Positions 45,201 to 55,954 of a stretch of 64,000 bases of DNA are shown here, in pieces. The stretch's first letter is position 1. The number at the start of each line of letters is the position of its first letter. The stretch covers positions 61,325,048 to 61,389,047 of the forward strand of contig CM069447.1 of the NCBI GenBank assembly GCA_035610835.1, in the 5' to 3' direction. The notes below the pieces were generated by a model. That model had not been told where the DNA came from. It saw nothing but the letters and a program-made list of their open reading frames with translations, and did no database searches. The DNA comes from Ophiura sarsii. Lineage: Eukaryota; Echinodermata; Ophiuroidea; Amphilepidida; Ophiuridae. The position numbers and the translations under genes were made by a program.

Positions 45201-47902
45201 AGAGTTTGGATTGTGTTGTCGAATACATATCATATAAAACAGGTGAATCCTGTTTCTAAAATCTCAAACACAGTTTCGTATTCCCGAAGCGATGACTATA
45301 ATAACTTCTATACATAGGCCTAAGTATCTGCGTATGCCTTGGATAATGGCCATTTAAGGAGTAGTTGGCTTTGTAACTGAGTAAGCCAGTAATTGTGATG
45401 ATTCAATATTGTCAAATGGAGCATTTACTCGGACAGGATCAGACGGGGTTTTTTCACGTATCTTAGTTTACCGGTACCAGTCCAAGGCTTACTACATGTT
45501 TATTGATGATCCACTTACTTTAAACCCGTACCTTAATCTTGTTGTTCTGGCTAACACTCTTTATGCATAAGATATAGTCAACTCTCCTAAATCTTTCTAG
45601 TGGATTCATATTTTCCGGTCAATAGCATGCTGAACATAAAACACAGAGGCTTCTCGCATATTTACGTTGATGTAATCTCAAATCTGTGATTAATGGCATA
45701 GCTTCATATAGGCAATTGATATCTATAAGATAGTGAGAATCCAATCTTAATGGCGCTAATAATTATTTTTTTGAAAATCTGTGATAAGAGGGGTTTATTT
45801 TGGGGAATTTCAGCGATTAATGATGTGTGGGCGCGCAAAAAATCGCATTGCGCAACATGTTGCACTGTGAATTGTATACGTGACGCGTGCGTATGCCAAA
45901 ATAGCGAGACTACGCGTGGATCCATTTTTTCGCGTTGAGAGATAAAAACAGCAAACTTCTTGCCAATTTGGAACTGATTAAACTAAAATAGGAATTTTAC
46001 TATTTTAATACGAGGTTTCTAATACGGTATGTTATCCACACCAATTCATTAAGGCAACGACAGCAATAACCAAATCATACCAAACCTTGCTAGATATTAC
46101 TATAATAGAAGACACATTTGAGTGCCATTGGCTTCAAACCGTATTGCAGAACTATTTACAAAAGGTAATCAGAGATCAAGGTATATTGCACAATAAAAGA
46201 CATTTGAACCTCACTATCGCTTTCTAATAAGAAGCCATCAGTGTAGCAAATTTGATGATGATACAACTAGGGCTATTGTATCCCTAGTGAGGAATGGAGT
46301 GAAAATTTGATAAGCTGTACTTAATTCGTTATTCAAATGAGCAAATCTTGTAATTAACCAATCGTAAACACTCTTAGATAGGCAGGTAATGCTCACTCAA
46401 GTAAACTAACAAGTAGCAAAGATTTACTTTTTGGCGATAGTTCCCTAATGATACTAAATACCTAATAACCTCATTTCGAGAAATAGCATTTTGCACATAC
46501 ATATATATAATAAGCAGTGCTGATAATTGAAGGACAAGCGCAGAAATGTAACCAGAAATAAGAGCTCGTTTCATATTCTGGGAAAATAGATCATGAACTA
46601 ACGAGGTTTAAAGCACAATACTGCCGTTGCATTGACTGGATATGTATGTGATGCAAACAATGATCAATTCGGGACATTGGTTTCAATAGATACAAATCAT
46701 ACCAGATCTGCTGTTACTAAAGAAAAAAAACCCGTCTTTACGATTTTGCGTCATTAGAATACGTATTACAAAGCCATATCATAGGTTATTTGAGATCTTA
46801 GTGAGTGGCGTAATTGGAGACATCTGAAACTCAATATCGCTATTCTGTCAACGTCATTAGTGCAGAATTTATTTGATGGTACAATTGTTGCACACAAACC
46901 TAATACAGATAAGTGTGGCGATAGTGTGATTCCATAAAAGCTACACTCGTTATCGTCCTGTGTGAAAAGATACTCAGATAATGTGGTAAATGTGTATCCT
47001 AGTCGATGTGTAACCTGTTAATTGTTAATATGTAATGTGAGTTGGAGCTCTTTTTCAATTTTGAAATACAAACCTTTGAATTCGAGATGATTGAGCCTTC
47101 GTTGAAACCTTTACTGAATTTGTAGAGATATGTGCAGTCGAATTATTTTATCTTTAAAAAATTAATAGAACCACAGATAAATATCATAAAACTGTTTCTC
47201 ATTTTGTATTACATAAGTATCTATTAAATTAACAACTTATTTTCATCGGTATATTCCTAATAATAAACTCATTACAAATAAGCAAACATTATGAACATAC
47301 CACGGAATATTTGAAAAATTGACAATTGAAAACAATTAATGTCAGAACTTTTTTTCTAGGAGTTTTTATATTTTTAATTTCGAAGACGAAGGGCTCCTAT
47401 TTCATCTGCAACACAGCTAAGATATTTGATAGACAGTAATATTTGTTTCTCTCGAAATAATATTTTCGTATGCTGCTTCGTATAGAGCTGCTATTCCACC
47501 TGTAGCATCACTTCAAACATTTGATCGATATTTTAGTACAGTGTGTTAGCTTCATTGATTCCATTATCTCTTGCTTTAAACATGCAATAAATGTCTCTAT
47601 GCAGCTCGATCCACTGATTTATGACTCTTTTTGCGATGAAATGCCACTAGCAGGTTCCTATGTTGTATAAGATTGAATTCCGTGGGGTAATAGTATACTC
47701 TTTTGTAGCGTGCGTTGCTTCGGTCTTGCTGAAGAAATCCGATGGGAGATCCTCCAGAATATCTCTTTTAATCCTTTAGATTTCTTAGCCTCGTATTAAG
47801 CTACATTTATAAATTCATTGTAATCCCGATCTAGTACAATCTTTAGTTTCAAGAAAACAATAAAGTATGCAAAATAAGTGAACCAATACGGTGCAAATAT
47901 CA
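45201..47902. other. Gene-free stretch with a weak internal duplication
   Basis: GACATTTGAACCTCACTATCG near 46200 and GACATCTGAAACTCAATATCG near 46830 begin stretches of loose similarity (both continue to TTTGATG-TACAA). A CG-richer patch lies at 45820-45920. No gene. Confidence 0.4.
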
Positions 47903-48141
47903 TCAACACTTAGACGCGTCCATTTAGTTTTACCAAATACAAAACAGATTTTTCAGAAACCTTTCCCGTCTTTCAAAATCTACCTCAAAAAATGACTGAA
48001 CCAATACTAGGCATTGTTGTACTTACTTTAATGCATTTCATATGGTGATCCCAAATATTAGGATGAAATTCATAAATGATGACAACTTTGTGACATTTTT
48101 GAACTGTAGCCGGCAGACGACTGACGCATGGAAAGTGTTAA
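47903..48141 (-). mobile_element. TTAA MITE family, copy 4 (decayed left end)
   Basis: The left end TCAACACTTAGACGCG is a worn version of TTAACACTTTCCACGCG. AGTTTTACCAAATACAAAAC and AGATTTTTCAGAAACC match copy 2; the right end is GACGCATGGAAAGTGTTAA. Confidence 0.7.
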
Positions 48142-48683
48142 GGGATTTTGTTAGTCTTCACTAAACCTTTGAAACACCGAGATACGGCACTATTATCAGA
48201 TCGGTAAGAAAATCTATATACAGGGGACCAGCATGTGGATGTGTGTATATGAATAGTCGAATAGATATTAGTTACATTCTACATTCAACTAAATATACCC
48301 AATTAAGGTCTTGCCACAAGAAGTGCATTAGCCTGTACTGAGGTACCATAACACAGAGTTCTGCAGTTTAAGCAGTATATGAACTAAAAATATACAAGGA
48401 ACTGAAATGTCACATGGGTTTATGGGGTATTTTTCATTGAATGATTTAAGTGATAATAAAGTATAACTTTAGTAATTTCTCTTATCTTAATTAATTTCAA
48501 ATCTATTAATACCTCAAAGTTGAGAAAGATGTGCTTAGATACTTGTTGTACTCAAGCACTCAAATAATGCTCAGCGACAACTGTAATAATAGGCTGTCCA
48601 AGAAATAAAATATCAGATTAAGCGTATCTGTATGTCAATTGTTGAAAAGAAATTATCCATTGTATCTTAATTTACACGAACTC
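48142..48683. other. Gene-free stretch, nothing recognised
   Basis: No supported feature. Confidence 0.4.
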
Positions 48684-48913
48684 CTCACACAGAAAACACT
48701 ATGTAAAAAAATTACACAAATTATGTAAAAAATACACAATCATGACAATCTGTGTAAAAATAGAACTCCATAATACTATGTAAACAGTTGTGATAAGCTT
48801 TTGCATAGGAATTTACACGCTTGGGTATATATTACATGTTTTATGTAAACTCTTACATAATAATTATGGAGTTCTATATTTACATAATTTTTTACATAGT
48901 GTTTTCTGTGTGA
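48684..48913. mobile_element. 230-bp palindromic MITE, TCACACAG ends
   Basis: TCACACAGAAAACACTATGT, then AAAAAAATTA, with the complement at the right. An inner pair is ATAGAACTCCATAAT and ATTATGGAGTTCTAT. Several internal TTTACA / TGTAAA words. No target duplication evident. Confidence 0.75.
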
Positions 48914-50750
48914 TAATACTGGTATATTCACACCACTAAATCAGGTACCAGAATAACTTGGACCAGGAAAGGTGTATTTATTTAGCTATGATACCACTTT
49001 TCAAGGTTGAAGTGCATATGATTGTAATATCTACATATTATATTTAACTTTCTGAGGAATTTTAAATTAAACAAATCGGAAGTTTCTAACAGATATAATG
49101 GACTTTTTTGTGTAGAAATGGTAGATTCCAAGCTCTTATGAAACTCAAAGGAGGCAATATGTGCAGTTAATAATGCTGCGTCCTCTTTTAAAGTCAAACT
49201 TCACTTGGTTTTAGTTTACTGTGCCAAACACATGTCATTACTGGTAAAATATTGGGTACAGGGACAAGTGGCTCTGCCCTCGTAATTAATGACGTTTCAC
49301 TACCACAATGATAGCTTTATCAGACTAGCAACTCGGTCTCCTGCTTATTGTTTTCTTTAAACCAGCTATCACTCATTGTACAGGTGTGAGTATGATGAGC
49401 TGATCATTGACTTTATGTAGTGCGTAGACCGTCTAGTATTCATTGAGTGTTTCCCCATCTCCTCTTGATGCAGATGAGTGATCTTGTCTGATTCCTGGTC
49501 TGTAACACATTCCTCTACGACGAGTAGAAGTAGCTATAACACCAAGTGAGCAGGATAGACTTGCTATCAGTCTGATGAAGCTATCAGTGTGGTAGTTAAC
49601 AGTTATTAACGACCTTTAGTACCATATTTTACCTCTGTTGGATGCGTAAATACACAAAGAATTCTCCTTAATGTATCTAAGAACAAATTAGAAGGTTATT
49701 AAGAAAACACCGTGTAGCAGCCTTTACCAAAAATAATCTTAGATAAGCTCTATACCTTGAGGTCCCTGGGCATCGGATCAGACATTCCAAACTCATTCCC
49801 TCGCTATAGATATTGATATTGAATTAAAAATTAAGAAACATCTCAATCTGAACATTATATCGACTTTGGGATAGCAAAATCGATTATTTGAATATGGTGA
49901 ACAAACAACCAGTGGACTGAAAGCCCGCTTGTCCACTGGAAGATTCAGCCACGCCGAGATTCGGATCAAATACCTTATGAAACTTATACTCATTAGACCA
50001 CGAGAGGAGTTGGTTCACAGGTTTGGCATCTTAATCCGATTTGAATTTGTAATGGAATAAAGCTACTATGTTAAAACACATACGGTATATTACAATAATA
50101 AGTGCGTAGGTCGAATCTGTAGAGCCAGCAATGAACCGTCTGTGAACCGCGCACTAGCTACGATGTTCTAATTGCAAATGCTAATTAGAATAAGAGAAAT
50201 CGCTACCGGGACCTGTTATTAAACGTATGCGCACTAATGGAGTCTCTTATCCCAATAATAATCGCATCTTTGACACCACCTTCTCTGAAGTATGTACATG
50301 TATAGTGGATAGTGCCATTCACTTGGTATCATTGAAAAAAAGTAACATTTCTAAAAGAATGTTTTCTGACAGTTATGTTTTTTTCAAAACATGAGAAACA
50401 CATATTTTTCTCATTATTATGGGAAAAACATCAATCGTATTATATAATGGCGTCTTGTTCGTGGTATTACACAGTGACGTACGGTAAACTCTGGTCGTTT
50501 TTGTGATATATAACCTGTTATTATGAAATATCGTATTCTTAATAATTTATTAACGAAGTCTCAAAACCAAAAAATTGATAAGATAATTTGTAATAATAAA
50601 AAAAAATTGGTATACAAAAAAAAGCTAATTAAAATGTTGTTTTAACATAATGGCGTACATATTATACGCCACTATGTTATACCACCGACGATTATGTAGT
50701 GTCGTCGTCGGAACCAATGTGTTCTATCATCCTCAAAAAGTTACACATAT
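48914..50750. other. Gene-free stretch
   Basis: No gene. ATACCTTGAGGTCC near 49752 with following sequence loosely matches 22840-22895, suggesting a diverged dispersed repeat. Confidence 0.35.
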
Positions 50751-50890
50751 TCAGGGGCCAAGACCAATATCCTGGCGCATATGCGTGCTTATATCAGTAT
50801 AGTACAGGGGCCAATGACCAATATCCTGGCTCGTATATGCGTGCTTATATCGGCTTAGTTCAGGGGCCAATTGCCAATATCCTGACCAAT
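50751..50890 (+). repeat. 53-56-bp tandem repeat, 2.6 units
   Basis: CAGGGGCCAA-(T)GACCAATATCCTGGC begins at 50752, 50805 and 50861, with ATGCGTGCTTATATC in the first two units. Confidence 0.85.
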
Positions 50891-51065
50891 GACGATATAT
50901 GAGTGGTTGTATTGATCAACTTACCTGCCTTCAAGCACCAATTACAATCACGCGCTCCTGAAGCGAATTGACCCGGTTTCGGAATGATTGTGGTGTTCCT
51001 CATTCGTGTTTTATATGTTATGTAAAGCCAGTGTATAATTGGTGTAATTGGCGATATCAACCGCT

Positions 51066-51275
51066 CGTGCGGATATTGATGGTTCAAAGTCTTGTTCACG
51101 TGTCGTATGTATACACCTTCGAAGCGCAACATTGATTGTTATAAATAGGTTGACATGTTTCTCTTTAATAACATACAATAACGATATTGATGGATCAAGA
51201 TTGCAGTCTTATAGTCTTGTTCACGTGTCGTCTTTATACACCATTCGAAGCGCAACATTGATTGTTATACATATG
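51066..51275 (+). repeat. Direct duplication, about 115-bp unit
   Basis: GATATTGATGG-TCAA, AGTCTTGTTCACGTGTCGT, TATACACC-TTCGAAGCGCAA, CATTGATTGTTAT occur in the same order starting near 51072 and 51183. Confidence 0.8.
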
Positions 51276-51359
51276 TAATAAGTAGAAACTTATCCCAACT
51301 GAAAGTGGGGGATGAAGAAAAAAGAGGGGGGGGGGGGGGGAGAATTGGAGAATAACGAC

Positions 51360-51390
51360 GTTTCGACTGGATATACCAGTCTTTATCAAG
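51360..51390 (-). ncRNA. Hammerhead-ribozyme-like core 4
   Basis: On the minus strand: TTGATAA, six-bp stem GACTGG / CCAGTC around TATAT, GAAAC, then GTC, the usual cleavage triplet beginning. A G-run lies at 51327-51341, as for core 3. The CUGAUGA segment has drifted to TTGATAA, so activity is doubtful. Confidence 0.5.
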
Positions 51391-52149
51391 TTAAGTAGAG
51401 AGCAAGACAAAAGTATATGCTATAAGCATAATACAAGTCAAGCTAAAAAGAAAGTCAGAGTGCACACAAGGTTTGTGAAACACACTAGGGCAGTTGTTGT
51501 TCCCTTGAGATAGAGAGACATATTGCAAAAAAAGGTTATACATAGGTTTACATTTTTCTCTTTGATAACATTCAATAAACTGGATAAACATATGTTGATG
51601 ATGAAGTTGATAAAACCTCAGCAAAACAGACCATAGATTTATTTAATAAAAGGTGCAAACAATGTAATCTGTAACTTGATAGATATTTGGAACATTGTGT
51701 TTAGATGTTTTTACAGTTTTTGAAAGCTGTAGAGGTTTCGTCTACAATAAATCATAAAAGTTCAATATTCTTTCAACACTGTTCAATGTCTTCAAATAGT
51801 TTGAATATGTTAAACACATTGGGGAAAAATAACACCTCGAAGTCTACGGAGTCATACTCCTGAAACAGGTTATCGAAACTATACATACTCTTTCAGAATT
51901 ACCCCCATAACCCTGACATAATTACATTTGCAATCTTGTCTAACTGATCAGAAATGTTGTTGTTATACATGTTCATATTTGCAAAATACTGGAAGTAATT
52001 TAGTGATGTTACCATGGTTTCAAGTTGGCAAAACTTAATTAAGCATTTAATTACGACATTATGTGCATTAAAACAATAAAAATTGAATTGACCTGAGTCT
52101 GGGCTTTCTCTTCATAAAGGAATTTTTATTACGATAGGACTGAAGTGTC
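51391..52149. other. Gene-free stretch, probable PLE debris near the left end
   Basis: Nothing coding. Left part adjoins hammerhead-like core 4. Confidence 0.35.
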
Positions 52150-52310
52150 TAAGGAAGCGTATCCCTCTCAACACACATACGGGTATGGATAGAGTTTGTG
52201 TAATGGTCACATGGGAATTACCTTTCAAATTTATTTATTCAATAAGGAAAACTCTCTATTTGTTCGTCTCGGCTAATACAGTCTCAACATAAATAGGTCG
52301 GACTAGATTT
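52150..52310 (+). repeat. Local repeat family GTCACATGGGAAT, copy 1
   Basis: AAGGAAGCGTAT, TTTGTGTAATGGTCACATGG, GAATTACC, TTTATTCAATAAGGAAAACT shared with 54580-54750 and 55185-55290. Confidence 0.65.
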
Positions 52311-52356
52311 TGTGATATTGGATTCTGGTACAAATTCCAAACAATTAGGGGAGGAT

Positions 52357-54365
52357 GGGGCAACTGGTCCGGTTAAGCATATTTCATGATATAAAAGCTT
52401 AAAGCTCGTGTAAATATTTATGGAATTGCTATAAAAATATCACCCATGTAACTGTTTACATATAACATATATTGGGGCAACTTGTCCTATATGTTCCAAA
52501 TCATTGATTGACAACACGGGAACTAGGCAGTATTTTCTTTACAAACTCATTTCCATATTATTTAACGTGTAAAAAGGATACAGGTCTCATGAAACCCATG
52601 TTTTATACAGTTTTCGTGGTAAACGTGTACAAAGCAGTTATACTAATGGTGTACAAAGTAAGCGCAATTTTCGACTGCACTTTTAATAGATAAAACGGTA
52701 TGAACCTAGTTAAATGGTTACATGGTTGTGATATTCAGACGCCCCATACATTTGTCTATATATACCCCTTTCTTTAATGATTTTATTTACTTCATACAAT
52801 CATCATTTAGTACTTATAATAAACCATCTTGATATTTAGCCAGCTTTTCATGTTACAGGGGAAGTTAGTCAATATGAAAATGATGACCCAACGGTTAATT
52901 TACACAAAAAGCAGTGGATAAAATACATAAATCATGATATTTCGTCATAGCAAATACCTTTACAGACGCCATTTAAAATATAATAAAGATGTAATTCATA
53001 ATACCGAGGTTTTAAACCATTCTAAAGCAATTTCATGTCATATTGTAATCCTTCAATATCAGAAATAGTGGTATTAGACCCGAAATGACCCAAAATGTCT
53101 ATGAACTAGAAAGAATGTGATATTCTATTCACATTTCAATACCGAGTCATGTTTTATTGACACTAACAACTAATTTTCAAAATGAATTTTACAATTGAGG
53201 ACCCTAGATCTAAAAGGGGGTTAAGTCACAATATTGTGAAATTGTAGTTAAGTATCAGTTTCTGCTACAAGGAGGATCTCTGCACCGTCTGTTCAAATGT
53301 TACAGTTAAGTCATGTGGTAAAGCTATGTAAGAGTCCATGGGAGGTACAACCCGAGTGGGTCAAGTCCACAAATGGACACAATGAAACCCAATTTTTGCC
53401 CTTTTTCTCAACGTGACTTAACCCCCTTTTAGATCTAGGGTCCTCAATTTTGATTAAGTTTTTGCAGGTGGACCAGGTGCCCCATACCCCTTCGGACCAC
53501 TTGCCCCAACAAATGACGTAGCACTTTGTCGAGATAAATCATTATTCAAACATGCCTGTGACGTAATATATTGTACGCCAAAATGTTTTAAAACATGCCA
53601 CCATTTGTTATATTAATCAATAACTCCAATACATTTCAGAAAAAAAGGGTAAAACTGCATTTTAGTTTTTAGCCATTACACAGATTTCTTTAGCCAGCGA
53701 GTACATTTGAATTCGCAAATATTACGGCGTTCGGGTCCTACAAGTAGACGAGTGTCTTTAGATAAAATAAGAAATGGTGTACTTTGTTATTTGCAAATTC
53801 ATAAACTAATTACTCTACCAAATGAATAACCGTGATAATGATTTAAGTTGAAGCATTCTTTAAATGATAATATTTATCGGAAATTCAAACCACCAATGTC
53901 CCAAGTTAGCAATATACGCCATTTTACGGTCATTTCAACCACAACCTATGGTTTTAATCATATTTCGGAAAGTCCCTAAAGCACACTACAATATAGCACC
54001 CATCAAATGCAATATGCACCTAGAACCTTAAGACGACTGTACTGCATGTTTATATTAATTTATTTTACTGTTGCATATCTGTCAATCATATGAAGTACAT
54101 TAAACATGATCTAAACCCATCTTCATATATCGCCCATACTATCTGTGAATGTTCAATCAGTCACTCAAGGAGTTGGCTTCAAAGATCTGGAGAAAAATCA
54201 CATGTGTAAATACCCTAAAGTTCCAAATGTATTGGATTGTAAAAGGTAAGGATATACGGTATGTCAAGTATCAACAAAAGTCGTACTGTTCAAAAGAAAG
54301 CAGTATGCCCATACAATTATAAAATCCTTCATTTCGGACCACTTGCCCCACGGTCCAGTTGCCCC
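52357..54365. repeat. Region bounded and studded by GGGGCAACTNGTCC motifs
   Basis: GGGGCAACTGGTCC (52357), GGGGCAACTTGTCC (52474), then in reverse orientation GGACCAGGTGCCCC (53470), GGACCACTTGCCCC (53494), GGACCACTTGCCCC (54336) and GGTCCAGTTGCCCC (54352). Forward copies lie on the left and inverted ones on the right, as expected of nested or composite inverted-repeat elements. No coding sequence seen. Confidence 0.5.
53193..53449. mobile_element. 257-bp MITE with 37-bp inverted termini
   Basis: AATTGAGGACCCTAGATCTA, AAAGGGGGTTAAGTCAC and the exact complement at the right. It lies inside the GGGGCAACT region. Confidence 0.75.
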
Positions 54366-54399
54366 ATATTCATTGATTTTTGTTTTAATTTCTACAGTA

Positions 54400-55160
54400 A
54401 TGTTCCCGAAAAAATATCGACCATTTACTAGAACAATTTTCAAAAACAGTCCCAATTGAAAAATTCCCATATAAGGTCAACTGGATTCAAAGAATAGGTT
54501 TCTTTTTCGTCGCATATAAAACGAAACTTAATAGCTCCAAACCATCTTGTTTATATACGCGTCTGTACTGAATCGGACCAAGGAAGCGTATGCCTTACAA
54601 ACAACACTTATACCTGTACAGATAGGGATTGTGTAACAGTCACATGGGAATATCCTCTCAAATGAATTTATTCAAGAAGGAAAACCCTTGATTTGTTCGC
54701 TTCCATCACTCGGTACGGCAAATAGATTCTGAAGATAAATTGGTCGGACTGGATCATTGTTTTAAAATCAAAACATAAATCATCAGTCAGAACCAATAGT
54801 TTACACAAAAAGTGTTTAATCTTCAGACTATCTTTTTTTTTGGTATAAGACGAACAAGAAACCTGTTCTTTGAGCCTAGTCGACCTTACTTTTTGTAATT
54901 TGGTGACTGTTTTTGAAAATTAAATGGTCGATATGTGTTCTAGAATTTGTTTGTAAAAATTAAAAAACAACCAAAAAACAATGGATTACTCAAAGAGTTA
55001 TAAAGGGTGTAATTTTATAAATCATTTGGTATTTTTTAAATTACTTGATTCTTCTTTTAAATATTTGTTATACCAAATTTCAAAAACATTCTCAAATCAA
55101 AAAAACCCAAATTAAAGGTCCACTGAGCTTAAAGAACAGTTTTTACTAAATGATGATTGA
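54400..55160. repeat. Inverted local repeats around GTCGACCTT / AAGGTC
   Basis: CGACCATTTACTAGAACA, TTTTCAAAAACAGTC, AAGGTCAACTGGATTCAAAG near 54415-54490 recur in reverse complement near 54845-54950, and again in direct orientation at 55080-55150 (CAAAAACATTC, AAGGTCCACTGAGCTTAAAG). The segments alternate in orientation with copies of the GTCACATGGGAAT family between them. Confidence 0.6.
54580..54750 (+). repeat. Local repeat family GTCACATGGGAAT, copy 2
   Basis: GTGTAACAGTCACATGGGAA, CCTCTCAAATGAATTTATTC, AAGAAGGAAAACCC. Confidence 0.65.
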
Positions 55161-55184
55161 ATCCTATACAATCCACACCTAATA

Positions 55185-55290
55185 CTTGTGCGAATAAAGT
55201 TTGTCTAACTGTCTCGTGGGAATCCCCTCTCAAATGAATTTATTCAAGAAGGAAAGCTCTTGAATTGTTCCCCTACCACCTGTTTCTGTC
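55185..55290 (+). repeat. Local repeat family GTCACATGGGAAT, copy 3
   Basis: GTCTAACTGTCTCGTGGGAA, CCCTCTCAAATGAATTTATT, CAAGAAGGAAAGCTC. Confidence 0.65.
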
Positions 55291-55704
55291 TCGGCAACTA
55301 CAGTCTGCGAGTGAAAGTGTTTGTGTTTCGTTGAGTAGAAAAAATCAGCATAAACACCTTATATAAACGCGTTTGGCTTTGCCTTATTGCATATTAACCG
55401 TTACAATACTTGCTCTCATATTCCTTTCCATGAATTACATGGTAGGGGTCTGGTCTTAAAGTTGAAGATCTTCAAAGTCGAAATTTATAGCTATGAGTGA
55501 TTCCGCTGATTTTCGTAGCGTGTCCCTTAATATCCCCTCTAAAATGTATTACGATGTACAAACAGTAGAAAACACGTAGCATACAGGTTACGGTTATTCA
55601 TGGTCTGTTTCAAGATATAAGTAAATGTTCCAGCGTCTATACTTCACTTCTTTTGGAACGTTGTTACCTGGCGTAATAGGGACTCAGTGACTCGATCTAT
55701 AGGG
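55291..55704. other. Gene-free stretch, nothing recognised
   Basis: No supported feature. Confidence 0.4.
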
Positions 55705-55954
55705 TTAACTCTTTCCACGCGGCAGGCGTCTACAGACAGCAGTTCCAAAAGTTCCCAATATGATTACAACAATGTCAACATTATCGAATTTCATCCCCAT
55801 ATTTGGAATCACCATGAGAAATGCATTCAAATAAGTACAAATATGTCTAGTATTGGTTCGGTAATTCTTGAGATAGACTTTGAAAGTTGGGAAAGGTTTC
55901 TGAAAAATCTGTTTTGTATCATGGCAAAACTAATAGCCGCGTGGAATGGGTTAT
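55705..55954 (+). mobile_element. TTAA MITE family, copy 5
   Basis: TTAACTCTTTCCACGCGGCA, GGCGTCTACAGACAGC; right end AATAGCCGCGTGGAATGGGT then TAT in place of TAA. Same orientation as copies 1 and 3. A 103-codon frame crossing it is a by-product. Confidence 0.8.
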
